Positions 12,762 through 23,689 of a DNA stretch of 64,000 nucleotides are shown piece after piece. The stretch comes from Ciborinia camelliae. Its lineage: Eukaryota; Ascomycota; Leotiomycetes; Helotiales; Sclerotiniaceae. Each line of letters starts with the position of its first letter. Position 1 is the first letter of the stretch. The notes under the pieces were generated by a model, which worked only from the letters and a program-made list of their open reading frames with translations, had not been told where the DNA came from and made no database searches. Both the position numbers and the translations under genes were made by a program. Where the stretch lies: contig JANPYM010000012.1 in assembly GCA_025890175.1 (NCBI GenBank), positions 1,543,818-1,607,817 of the forward strand. The letters are read 5' to 3'.

Positions 12762-13700
12762 ATGGTCATTCCTCTTGAACAAGCAATCCACGAACCTTAC
12801 AAATTTGATCAATCATGTTTCATAAATGATATCAAAAACCTCTCCGCAGCAATCAATGCACCATATTCTGAGTCCACAACTTCAAAAGTCCTCTCTGTCT
12901 TCTCCCATTCTTTTCACAACAGTGCTGTGGTATGGCGTGCTACAGATCGACAGGGTGATGCTTTAAACTACCGATTCTATTCGCGGGAACCGATGGATAC
13001 TGTATCTATTGCCTCATCAGCTGGTCTTCTGTCCCCAGGTATTGTGAATACGCTAGGGAAGTTAGTCACGAGTTGGAGCTCGTTGTATGATGGAAGCCCG
13101 GAGCAATCATGCGATTTTGATGCTGAGAAAGGACTGGTGAAAACTTGGGTCTTTATGGGCGGCATGGGACCTCTTGAGGATATCTTAGGGGCTGAGGGAG
13201 TACCGGAAAGTGTAAGACAACATGAGGCGAGGTTCAGAGAATTGGGGTTGGAGAAAGTACGACATGTGGCTGTGGATTACCAGAAAGCAACCGTGAACTT
13301 ATATTTCCGTGCGCAAGGGCCTATTTCCCTTGAACAAGCTACGTCATTCAACGCGTTAGCTGGCGCGGTACCACCAAGTCTAGACCAGTTCGAGGATATG
13401 AAAGAATTCTTAAACAAAGTGGGATACACATTTGCGGTTACCATCGACATTGAGCGTGGGAAAATTGAGAGGGTGGGATATTATGCCTTGAAACTTCCAG
13501 AAAGAGGGGCGAATAAATGGCCGGAGCTGAATGAGCAGTTAGAAAGGTTTGTGAAATTTGCTCCTAGCTATGATATAGAAGAGATGAATGCCATAGCGTG
13601 GAGTTTTGGGGGCAAGAACAGATATGTTAAGTTCGAGAGGAGTTATTGTGGGGAGTCGGTGCCTTTGATTAAAGTTTGGGGGACTACTTTAAGTTCGTGA
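12762..13700 (+). CDS. Aromatic (ABBA-fold, CloQ/NphB-type) prenyltransferase, likely dihydroxynaphthalene dimethylallyltransferase
   Basis: Single intronless frame of 312 residues with a good leader (AAAAATGG). Length and the blocks VWRATDRQGDALNYRFYSRE, AVDYQKATVNLYF, YALKLPERG and a C-terminal YVKFERSYCGE fit the soluble ABBA-fold prenyltransferases related to bacterial CloQ and NphB. A fungal branch of this group is known from Botrytis, Sclerotinia and Aspergillus terreus (described as Ptf enzymes), which attach a dimethylallyl group to 2,7-dihydroxynaphthalene in vitro. I infer the same activity here. These enzymes lack the DDxxD motif, and none is seen. No polyketide synthase lies in the window, so an aromatic acceptor would come from a distant pathway such as DHN-melanin synthesis. 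The nearby O-methyltransferase and Zn2Cys6 regulator are candidate partners. Confidence 0.87.
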   Translation: MVIPLEQAIHEPYKFDQSCFINDIKNLSAAINAPYSESTTSKVLSVFSHSFHNSAVVWRATDRQGDALNYRFYSREPMDTVSIASSAGLLSPGIVNTLGKLVTSWSSLYDGSPEQSCDFDAEKGLVKTWVFMGGMGPLEDILGAEGVPESVRQHEARFRELGLEKVRHVAVDYQKATVNLYFRAQGPISLEQATSFNALAGAVPPSLDQFEDMKEFLNKVGYTFAVTIDIERGKIERVGYYALKLPERGANKWPELNEQLERFVKFAPSYDIEEMNAIAWSFGGKNRYVKFERSYCGESVPLIKVWGTTLSS

Positions 13701-14666
13701 TAAGCTCACGGCCTATGTAGCGAGAGATTTCACCACTTGAGAGAACTATTCGTAGATACAGTGAGAGAAGTAAGTAGTCATCGCTACAATTAGAGCCGAG
13801 GTGGTGATTCTTTAGAACACTCAGATTCATGTGCTATGAACTTTTGATCTGATTTCCAAAAATAGTGCCATGATTAAGGATGTTACACATTTTCTGTCAC
13901 GTCACAACACCTCATTTAACACCGTATATATCAGGTTTTATACATAAGAGGAGATACTACCTTCCGTCAACCCTTTCTGAAACCTATTTCAACACATCAG
14001 ACTTCAACCTCCCAAATAATTCCTGACAACTACCTCATTAAATCCATCACCATGATATTCAGGATGAGATATTGTCTTACTAGTCTTCAAATTATGCTTT
14101 CAACTCTACCCATGGCCATTAACCATCAAGCCTCATAGTCTAATTCGCATCTAATCCTTTCCTCATCTCAGTAAACACAGCCAATTCTTGCCTTCCCAAC
14201 AGCGCTATCTGCAGTTTTCCAAAACTTAGCGCAGTTTTTATGGACCGTTCAAAATCTTCCACAAAGAAAATGCCATCTTGAACATTGTCCTACCCAGAGT
14301 GGAATCGAAGAGTTCATGGCCTGGTTCACCTATGATTAGTCTCAAGCGCGAACTTCTGGGATGAAGGTATCGCAGACCGCTTAGGGCAGATATAAATACA
14401 TGTACCGGAACTTTTAATCTTATCTGAAGGTAATAATGCTTGCTGGCAGATCCAACTCAACGGATTCGAAGTTGAGCAATGATGGCATTTCCCCCTTGCG
14501 TGCGCGCTTCTCGTGGAGTGGCATGGCCATCAAGCGTATTGGTTACTTTTAACATACCGTTCGGCGGTCGGATCAAGAGTATTCAATAAATTTACGGCAA
14601 ATACCTTGAATATCATATTTTTCAACTTTGATACCCCAACTAGTATAATGTGATAATCGAGATTTA

Positions 14667-14873
14667 TATTAATCGTATAACCTGGGATGACCAATAATAC
14701 AGTAGGAAGGAAGTACTAGGGTAGAATTATAATAGATTGATTTGACTGAAGAATATGTATTTAGTAGCAGCCCAACTGCATTTATATGCTACTCCCCCAT
14801 ACCCTATGCGGTATAACTTATTACGTAATCCCTGAACACGTGACCGGAAACCATATGACCTGATTCCCCAATA
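14667..14873 (-). mobile_element. Solo LTR, copy A (207 bp)
   Basis: 207-bp unit flanked by a perfect 5-bp direct repeat ATTTA on both sides. It is the reverse complement of the copies at 14989-15195 and 37983-38189, with scattered differences. The unit runs from TATTGGGGAATCAGG to GATTAATA when read on the minus strand. A TATATAA-type box is expected near the middle but reads TATAAATG here. No internal retrotransposon sequence is next to it. Confidence 0.82.
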
Positions 14874-14988
14874 ATTTATTATATACTATTTAAGGTCGAT
14901 TTTTTTTTAGTTTTGTAATATTTTAGTCCTAAAATATAATGGCAAATACTTGAAATAGTATTATTTTGAATTTTAATATTTCAATTAG

Positions 14989-15195
14989 TATTGGGGAATC
15001 AGGTCACATGGTTTCCGGTCACATGATCAGGGATCACGTGGTAAGCTATACCGCATAGGGTATAGGGGAGTAGTATATAAAGGCAACTGGGCTGCCACCA
15101 AATACATACTCCTTAATCAAATCAATCTATCATAATTCTATCCTAGTATTTTCTTCCTACCGTATTACTGGTCATTCCAGGATATACGATTAATA
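14989..15195 (+). mobile_element. Solo LTR, copy B (207 bp)
   Basis: Same 207-bp unit as copies A and C, inserted in the hAT-like element in opposite orientation to copy A and flanked by the perfect 5-bp repeat ATTAG. Contains a TATATAAA box about 85 bp from its start and an E-box-like CACGTG. Its termini TATTG...TAATA look like TGTTG...CAACA after C-to-T changes on one strand or the other. Confidence 0.85.
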
Positions 15196-15245
15196 ATTAG
15201 CATAAAAACTTTTTTTTCAACCTCGAATAGCATATAAAGTAGATT

Positions 15246-15436
15246 CGTAAGTTAGTAGGTTCGTAGGTTAGTAGGTTCGTAGGTTAGTAGGTTCGTAGGT
15301 TAGTAGGTTCGTAGGTTAGTAGGTTCGTAGGTTAGTAGGTTCGTAGGTTAGTAGGTTCGTAGGTTAGTAGGTTCGTAGGTTAGTAGGTTCGTAGGTTAGT
15401 AGGTTCGTAGGTTAGTAGGTTTGTAGGTTAGTAGAT
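15246..15436 (+). repeat. 16-bp minisatellite (GTTAGTAGGTTCGTAG)
   Basis: About eleven to twelve nearly perfect tandem copies of a 16-bp unit, which is itself two diverged 8-bp halves (GTTAGTAG and GTTCGTAG). Only the first and last units show substitutions. It lies inside the hAT-like element, right of solo LTR copy B. High uniformity suggests recent expansion. Confidence 0.92.
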
Positions 15437-16050
15437 TCGATAAAAGGGAATAGGTTTGTAGGTTCGATAAAAGGAGATAAGTTTTTTTTAAATCCAAATA
15501 GTATATAAATTATATTTAGAATTAAAATAATATGTTTTATTTTTTTATTTTCAAATTGTGGATTGAAATATTATATTTTTTTTAAAACTAAACTAGTATC
15601 ATTTGTATTTTTTTTTAGGACTGAAATAGTAATATATGCTATTTGAGGTCGAAATGAAAAGTTTTTATACTAGTTGGGATATCAAAGTTGAAAAACATAA
15701 TATTCGAGGTATTTGCCGATAAATTTAATCTGTTGTACGAGGAGCTCGATGGCTTGACGTTAGACTTTTTGCAGTTGCAGATGCCTTCAGCTGGCGAAAG
15801 CTTCCTCCACATGGCACTTTGTCGTTTGGATTTATGCTGTCGTTGCTTAGTCCGAAGCAGACATCGCATGGGACCGTATAACAATCTGGATTCTCTATCG
15901 TTTGCCTGGCCAGAAACGAATTGGATACCCATTTGCCCATCCTCAGATTTCTTTTCTGGCTTAGACATGTCGGAGGATTTCGGAATATCTCTGATTATTC
16001 AGATAGTCATCAAGACATGTTTCTTGACGAAACTTCCATTGAAATATTTT

Positions 16051-18526
16051 CTCTGTTAGTAGTTTTCTCCATTTGAGTTTAACTTGGATTGACAATAACA
16101 TAACCACATTTACTTCGGAGTTTCCAGCTCATTCAAATGCCAGTTTGGCCTTTGCGATACCGGAATGAACGATGTAATCGAACTTTGAGACGACGGCGGA
16201 AAAGCATTAAAAAGTCGTGGAACACCCATCATTCTCCAACTCTCCTTTCTTATGATTGCACAACTTCAGCTTTTCTTAAAGTTGCAGTGGATGGAATTTT
16301 GCTTTCCTTTCGCCAGGACCATAAGCTTGGGGCTATGTGGAATTTAAATTTGTTTGTTTACATTGACGAATTGAGGGAGTATTCTGAGAGAAAGTACGAG
16401 CTATGATCGGCTTCACACTAAAATGACAATTTCGTCACAATATATCATATCATGACTTGTATGACAGGCTAAAACTCCATCTATCCCCGTTTCCCATTCT
16501 ATCTGCATTGTAGTGTCTCATTTTCTGTACATATATATCCAGCTTCGGCCAGCACTCCATTTCCTCCCTCAAGAGCTCATAATTATTGCCAACTCTAATG
16601 GGGCTTCAAAATCACTCCAACTTATTGCAGATATGAAATCTTACATTTGCCATTGAAGCTTCTGTCAAAAGGGGGTTGGTTAACCTATCCTCTGCCCACA
16701 AGATAAGCTTCTCTATCCCAGTCTCATATCCAGCCATGGCAAATGGGGCAAGCCAACCAAGCACGGGTAAACTGTGGGAGCACCTATGTCGAACCCAAAA
16801 TATAATGACCAAATCAAGTCAGTCGCGTAAGTCTCGCTTCAATCCCCGCAGCCCCACTTTTACCAAAAGGAGACGCTGTTGCCAGAAAAAAAGTCCAAGA
16901 GAAAGGTAATTCGTATATTGGGTAATGAAGCTCGACTAAGTTCTTTTCAAAGAAACTCACATGTTGGGGTTGTCGATTTAGTCGGGTTGTTTTTAGCTGC
17001 ACAGGTTCGTAATCGCCAGCAACTGATTGGCAAATAAAGAGAGACTTTCTATTGAACCATTCGCGAAGTAAAAACACAGTCAATTGATACACCAAATCAG
17101 GTATAAGAATTCACGACAAATCTATGCAACTGTCACAAAGCATCATAAATTCGAGGTTTGGTCCTCCCAGGATGGTACCGTTTAGGGCTCCTATTAAAAA
17201 CGGTTGTAGCTTTCGTAAGATCTTACATTATATCATCCAAAAATCACCTAGCTTTAGCCAGAAGCTTCAATATGGCAGATATGCAACACCAGAGCTTTTG
17301 CTATTTCAATTCTGAATATAAAGACTTGCAGGTAATGTGTGAACAAACATGGGATGCACAAACAGTATCGTCTAAAACCAGAAGTTGAAAACATTTGAAA
17401 GTAGAAATGGTTTCGAAACAATGAGCAAGGCGTTCATCTTGAAGATTAGATTAAGTTATTGAATATTTTAGGTGAACTGAAATGATAAAGTGTATCATCC
17501 GAGGAAAAGATAGGTTAGTATTGACTGTTGGAATGGTGGGTTGAAAGTGTTGAGTGAGAATGCCTGGGGACAGCATCTTGCAAATATGAACGTGCAAAGA
17601 GGTTTGGAACATGAATGAGTATTAATTGCAAATACTGGACTTGTGAGTTGATATTCTGAGAAGAATTGATCAAATAGTTTCTATACTCTGAAGAGACTAG
17701 GCTTTCAATCATTGAGTGTGAGGTCAGATTTCGAAGAATGAGAGCTCATCGTCCGATGGTATGGTGTTAATCATTATGATGCGTAAAACGAAACTTCGTA
17801 ATGATAGAATGGCTTAGATATATACCTCCTAGATGGCTGCATTGAGATCATCGCGTTGATTCCACATCATTACCACTATTGCAAATATCCTTCGAGTCAT
17901 CAATGAAAACACCTTGGATGGGAATACGGAAAGGTGCTTAGCCCGAAGATTGACAGCTTGTGAATGGGATTGACATCGAATTTGAAAAACTAAATGACGT
18001 TTACCATTGCACAAGATCGTCACTTGACAAGTTGAGGTCATGAAGATCCTGGTCAAAACATAAAAACGCTGCTGTATGTGAAGGTGAACATTGCTTCCCT
18101 TGAGATCTTTTGTGATCCATATATGGCCATATCCATATATGTGCAAGTTATTATGAGACTCCCTCGGTATATCTCATAATTTCAGCACAGTCGGGTTCAA
18201 TAGATAGATACCCACATATTGGTTCTAGTTTCATCGGATCATTAAGAGCGATGATGTTCGATTGGCAGTCTTGGCAGTCATAAAACTCTAAGTTGATTAA
18301 GTAATCATGATGAGGCTACGCTACGCTACCGGTCCGTCCCTCTTATTCGGGCAACCGAAGGAACCAAAAGTGAAGCTAAGCTTCAATGCCGCGTCAAGGT
18401 TGACAACCTAGAACTCTTAAACAACTTCTCACCATCTTATACCACAACTGCGATTTTACCGTCTTTTTTGTAACTGTTTGTTTGACTTGATACCCCCATA
18501 ACTCAATCAATTTATCATTTGCCATA
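16051..18526. other. Long intergenic stretch upstream of RPN5
   Basis: About 2.5 kb without a supported gene. An 89-codon plus frame at 16137-16406 contains SYDCTTSAFLKVAVDG and LLSFRQDHKLGAMWNL, which look protein-like and may be a fragment of an old gene. I cannot name its family, and no intact start or partner exon is evident. Overlapping minus-strand frames at 16612-17095 show nothing recognisable. The RPN5 promoter should lie in the final few hundred bases. Confidence 0.4.
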
Positions 18527-20166
18527 ATGTCCGACGGACAGATTCGTAAGCCTGACAAGGACTTCTCTAAAGAGGTTGACAAACAGCTTCCAGAAGCTGA
18601 GGAGCTTGCACAGGTATATTTCTATTGTTATTGGAGTCATGGACAGAACTTACTGACATTTTTGCTTCCTAGACAAATGTGCAAGGTGCTATTGAGAAGC
18701 TTACGGTGTTGGAAAAGCAAACAAGACAGGTCAGACCGAAACACTTTATACATTAGCGCACGCCATTAACATTTCCAACAGGCATCAGATCTTGCATCAA
18801 CATCTCGAATCCTCGTCGGAATTGTCACCATTTGCAAAAATGCTAGCGATTGGAGTTTATTGAATGAACAGGTTCTGTTATTATCAAAGAAACATGGCCA
18901 ACTCAAGCAAGCTGCAACAAAGATGGTACAGGTGGTTATGGAGTTTTTGGATTCGACACCAAATCTCGAAACGAAGCTTACCGTCATCGAGACATTGCGA
19001 ACGGTCACAGAGGGAAAGATTTTTGTCGAAGTTGAGCGCGCCCGCGTTACTAGAATTCTTTCCGATATCAAAAAAGAACAGGGTGATCTCAAATCGGCAA
19101 CAGACATTTTGTGCGAGTTGCAAGTAGAGACATTTGGATCTATGGAGAGGAGAGAAAAGACAGAATTCATCTTGGCACAGGTTGCATTATGTATAGAGAA
19201 TAACGACTGGACACAAGCTGGAATTTTGAGTCGGAAGATCAGTACCAAATATTTGTCAAGAAAGCCAAAGAAGACCCTGGAGCAATTGGTGAAGGAGGCA
19301 GAGGATCGAGAGAAGAGAAGAAAGAAGGGAGAGGATGTTCCAGAGCCAAAGGAGGATGATGTTACGGATCTCAAGTTGAAATACTACGATCAACAAATCA
19401 CCCTGGCGAAGCATGATGACAAGTATCTTGATGCCTGCAAGCATTATAGACAGGTTCTTGATACAGAAGCTGTCGAAGAGGATCCCCAGAAGCTTCATTC
19501 CGTAGGTTTTATTCTTTGGCCCTTCCCTACGCACATACTAACTTTAAATAGGTTCTGCAAAGAATCATCTATTATGTCATCTTGGCTCCCTACGATAACG
19601 AACAATCCGATCTCCTTCACCGCGTACACAAAGATACTCGCAATAGCCAAGTATCACTCGATGCCCAACTCCTTAAGCTATTCACCGTCCCCGAACTCAT
19701 GCGATGGCCTGAAGTTTCCAAGATATTTGGACCACACCTCTGCCGTACTGATGTTTTCGATGTTTCAGAAGGTCAATCGGCTGACCCCAAGGCAAACAAA
19801 CGTTGGGAAGATTTACGAAAACGTGTTATTGAACACAATGTTCGAGTGGTTGCCAAATACTATACTCGAATCCAAATGCCCCGATTGACACAACTACTCG
19901 ACTTGACCGAAGACGAGACGGAGAAATACATCAGTGAGTTGGTCACTGCCAAGACTGTTTATGCGAAGATTGATAGGCCTGCTCGTATCGTCAACTTTGC
20001 TAAACCAAGAGATGCGGATGATGTTCTCAACGAGTGGAGTGGAAATATGAAGAGCTTGTTGGGATTATTGGAGAGAATTGATCATTTGATCACCAAGGAG
20101 GAAATGATGGCTAGGATTCAACCAACGGCACCAAAGGATTCAAAGGCTGGAAAGGTTAAGGCTTAA
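18527..20166 (+). CDS. RPN5: 26S proteasome regulatory subunit Rpn5 (PSMD12)
   Basis: Four exons: 18527-18613, 18673-18729, 18782-19501 and 19552-20166, giving 492 residues, close to the usual Rpn5 length. The three introns (59, 52 and 50 nt) keep the frame. The protein is a helical-repeat solenoid, with a Lys/Glu-rich coiled stretch around 200-225. A C-terminal PCI region includes HNVRVVAKYYTRIQMPRLTQ and TAKTVYAKIDRPARIVNF. Rpn5 is a PCI subunit of the proteasome lid, scaffolding the Rpn11 deubiquitinase module. A longer reading through the last donor would replace the PCI domain with an unrelated tail and is rejected. I looked for a proteasome-associated control element upstream and did not see one. 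Confidence 0.96.
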
Positions 20167-20357
20167 TGATCTTTTCTATTCTACCATTAATGATACCTAC
20201 CGCTTTGTACAATTAGTCTAGATTCTAAATGACATGAATCCTTTATGCCTCTATACTCTATGCCTCTATGCTTTATGCCTCTATGTCTATGTTCATCTCC
20301 AGTGATGTAACTATTGATCAATATACCGGTATACCCATGGATTTATTACCCCCCCTC

Positions 20358-21529
20358 TTAAAAAGGCATATCCATATCCTCAACGCTCTCTTCCACCACC
20401 GGCTTCTTCTCCTCTAAACACCTAACCATAAACCCGACGGCCACATTCCCAAATTCCTTCCCCATGGGCACGAAATGACCTCCGGGATGATAACACACCT
20501 CTCTCGTGGCCTCCTCACACGCCTCCACCAACGCCACACTCCTCGCCTCCTCCACCACGGAATCCAAACTCCCAATGACATGCAAAATGGGCGTCTTCAA
20601 CGGCGGCTCATAAAACGCCGCGTACCCTTCATACGGCGCATAGAAGCCGGAATACGCAATACAGAATTTCAGCGGCGGATGCTGCAGCTCCTGCTTGAGT
20701 CGCGTGAATGATGTTGGATATGGTAGCGCTTCAGATGCATACTTGACGCTTTGTAACGCAAACGCACTCTCGCGGTTGTGCTCCAGCAGCGCGGCTACGA
20801 AATACGCCGCGCATGCTCCTTGCGAAAATCCTATCACGCCGTCGATTCCGCCCGCGCGCCGGATCGTCGATGCGATCGTTGAGAGCCCTTCTTCGATCCC
20901 GGTGTAGCGCGCGCCTCCCGTCTCTCGCTTCCACCATCCCCAGGCATCGCTCGGGACCTGCGCGTCGCTGTCGCTGGCGCTGCTCGCGGTGTAGCCTGGG
21001 ATGTCGGCTGGCAGGAGCGGGATCGGTGCGGTGGGGTAGAGCAGCTGGATTCCGCCCGGGTAGGTTGGGTGCGTGGGGGGGAAGTGTCGCGTTAGGAGTT
21101 TGGTTAGGGCTTTGGTTTTTGAGTTGAAGGTTGCTCCGGATTGGGTGTAGCCTGGATGGGGAGGAGGGGGGTTAGTTATTGGGATTGGATTGGGAAAACT
21201 GCAAGTTCGAGTGGTGTCATGTAAATATACATACCGTGCAACATTAAAATTTTAAGTTTCCTAGGTCCCGATGCCTCCACGGGGACACCATTCGAAATCC
21301 CATTTCCTCCATTTCCTCCATTTCCTCCATCTATTCCATCTATTCCATCTATCCCATTCAGTGACGCCATATTTCCCGCTCGTCGTAGTGAAGAAAAAGC
21401 GCGGAATGGCAAACGATGTGGAAAACGTATGGATCGCCAAGAACAGACTATTGGATTTGTATTTAAATTCAGGATTGGGATTGGGATTGAAGTTCGAGAG
21501 AGGAGGGAATATGGAAAGACTTGGTTCAT
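20358..21529 (-). CDS. FSH1-family serine hydrolase, probably mitochondrial
   Basis: Two exons, 21529-21235 and 21151-20358, joined across an 83-nt intron that falls in the MLHG|YTQSG motif; 362 residues. The alpha/beta-hydrolase nucleophile motif is VIGFSQGA (Ser about 207), with a likely acid Asp in IGSLDSVV (about 295) and catalytic His in HPGGHFVP (about 324). This is the FSH1 layout, related to human OVCA2. The N-terminus is rich in Arg, Ser and Pro with few acids, resembling a mitochondrial presequence. It is followed by an in-frame GID/GNG triplet repeat encoded at about 21300-21354. A downstream Met (MASLNGID) could give a cytosolic form. The gene converges on RPN5 with only 191 bp between stop codons. 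Exon 2 is unusually GC-rich for this window. Confidence 0.9.
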
Positions 21530-23689
21530 TGCATTTTGTTGTATTAGGTAGGTATTTAGGGAGGTATCTATGATTCTATGGATCGATGGATCGATGGATT
21601 GGATGGATGGATGAATGGAGATAAGGAGGGGTGATGGAGATAAGGAGGGGATGATGACAAACGAATGTTGAAGCTTGAGGGTCGGTCAGTGAGTGATTGA
21701 TGTCGGTAGCCTTGCGCTAGGTTTTATTTTGAGTCGGTGAGGTTCAGGTTGAGCTGACCTTATAAATAGATTGAAGAAATATTTATTTTGTTTTGATGAT
21801 GAGCGGAGTTTGATATCTTGAGATTGTCAATATTGAGTACGGAGTAAGGAATCCAGTGCTGGTATTGATATATGAGGTTTGGAACCGCATTGATGTGATG
21901 CGATTGCTGTTCGCGATATTGATCACCTTATTAAGCTTTTCATACCTATACCTACCTGCCTAGCAATAGGGACCTTTTGATACAAGTAAAATGGAATAGG
22001 GACGAGAGCAAGAGCAGGAAGTCTTATTTAGAATACCTATAGGTATATATATGTACAATCTAATTACAAGAAAAGAATAGTACCTCCTTACCCACTGGCA
22101 GGTAGATAATATATAATCGAATTTCGACCTCTGATAACCTAAAACCAACGAAGAATTGAATGTTATGTTCTTTACAACGGATCTATATACAGTACAACCC
22201 GCTTATACCAGTCTTTTTTGAAAATAACCTCATTTTTGTATGTATATCGGAAATCCGATATTTTTGCCTGTACCGGCTGAAGTTTTTAGAATCCGGTAAA
22301 AAAACTGCAAGGAAATGGATGGCTTGAGCGGAACCTATCACATGATTAGTTTAAAAAATAATGGATCGAGCAGACATTTCCAATGAGTCGTGGCTGAAAT
22401 TTTGAGGCTGAAGTGACCATCCAAAAAAATATTGATATCTTCTTACCTAACCCGCGTATAGCAGATCTGATTGGTCAAATCTTGGCCCACTCCCAAGAAC
22501 GAACACCAACATCCCCCTCATCGTGCCTTCCCTCTTGATCAAAAACCGAACCTCGAAACGCCAAATCGTACCCAACGCTCAATCCACCTTCAAAAAAAAT
22601 CATGAACTGGATCAATTGATTTCCTTCGATATTCGCTATCAATCCCAAATGCAAAAAATCAAATTGCCAAAATTTGGATTTTGTCTTGGATGGTATATAG
22701 CATTAGTTGTATGTACTTCGGTGTTCAAAAAGAACAAACTGTGGTACTGGGGTTGTGGGCTGTGGGCTGTGGACCTGGGGGATTGAACTGTGGGCGTGGG
22801 CGGTCAGACATGACCGAAAAAAACAAAAAAAATTAAATATCAGAAGGGGTTGAGCAACTAACCCCAAATAAGCACCGGTTTCTCGTCAACTATAACGGGC
22901 CCTATTTGAGAAAAGCTCAAGCCGGATATCACTCCGTTGAGCCATCAGCAGCAGGCTAGTGCATTCATCTTTCATTTTGTTGTAATTTTTTGCACATTTG
23001 AATCTTATATATGGAATCTCCTGTGTTTTCTGTATACGGTAGGTATGTAGGTAGGTAGGTGGGAGCGGGCAATCGATTTTGTAGGCAGCAGGTACCTACT
23101 GAGGGGATATTCTTTTGATGGTTGGGGAAGGAGCTTCCTCGCTCGCTCGGCTGGTTGTGTGTCAGTCGGGCCTTTTGGTTTGTGTGATTAGCGATTACCG
23201 ATGGTTGTTTTACCGATGTTTTGCCGCGCTCGTTCACCCGCCTTATATATCGATCTACCTACCGTATGTCCTAGGTATCTCCTCTTGAAACTTTATATCA
23301 TTCAATACAAAACTATTGATGGAGATGATGACCGCGGCAGAACATGGATTGGTGGGTGAGGACTCCGTAATCTTTGCTTTCTTGCGGTGGAAAGAGTAGG
23401 AGAGTTTTCGTTTTTACCTCTTCTTACTATGGATGGTATTAAATAAGCAGGGAATTCATAAGGACCTACTTAGTACCTCTTACTTACTTGGGAAAGTAAC
23501 AGGAAGAAAGAAGCCTTTCCGTGACCGTCTGGAAGAATATTTCTTCTGTGTTTTAACCTAACCCTCGGTCTCGACGTGGGCGAATCTTAAGGGATAAAGT
23601 ATGATTGGAGGCTTAAGAATACCTTACAGAGGCGATGATTAGTTATTTTTTTTATACCACTACCAGTCTTGTTCGAGTTTCTACATTAG
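21530..23689. other. Intergenic, low-complexity, no gene
   Basis: About 2.2 kb with short simple repeats (GATG/GATGG runs near 21590, TAGG runs near 23040) and poor coding potential in all frames. A sequence starting TACAGTACAACCCGCTTATA at about 22189 resembles the end of a Tc1/pogo-type element, but no matching inverted end is visible downstream. Confidence 0.4.

Larger units (their letters stand above)
14595..15719. mobile_element. Non-autonomous hAT-like DNA element with 8-bp target duplication
   Basis: The left end CGGCAAATACCTTGAATATC is repeated in inverted form at the right end with about five mismatches over some 55 bp. Both ends are flanked by TAAATTTA (14587-14594 and 15720-15727), an 8-bp duplication as made by hAT transposases; the octamer is itself palindromic, which weakens it slightly. 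The interior has no transposase frame: it is AT-rich, with repeated AATAGTATAT-like blocks, two solo LTRs and a minisatellite. The uninterrupted element would be only about 0.7 kb, so it was mobilised in trans if at all. Confidence 0.7.
14150..16050 (-). pseudogene. Heavily mutated gene of unknown family, split by a transposable element
   Basis: On the minus strand both sides of the element at 14595-15719 show coding-like sequence in the same frame when the element and one target-site copy are ignored. The right part contains RQAIELLVQQIKF. The left part begins IEYS and later has LLNFESVELDLPASI; further down, other frames give FISALSGLRYLHPRSSRLRL. The right part alone carries about six stop codons (TAA, TGA, TAG), many where CAA/CAG/CGA would fit, and the left part more. 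The family is not recognised. No ATG or splice structure can be set with confidence; limits are approximate. The stops suggest RIP-like decay of a once functional gene. Confidence 0.5.

Noticed and set aside
14667..15195. Copies A and B first looked like the two arms of one long inverted-repeat transposon.
   Set aside because: Each arm has its own different perfect 5-bp target duplication and the unit also occurs alone at 37983-38189, so they are independent solo LTR insertions.
18766..19374. Long minus-strand frame of 202 codons opposite RPN5.
   Set aside because: Antisense shadow of the proteasome subunit exon; no independent domain.
22189..22260. Sequence TACAGTACAACCCGCTTATA looks like a pogo/Tc1 element end.
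   Set aside because: No inverted partner was found in the following kilobase and no transposase frame, so no element can be bounded.
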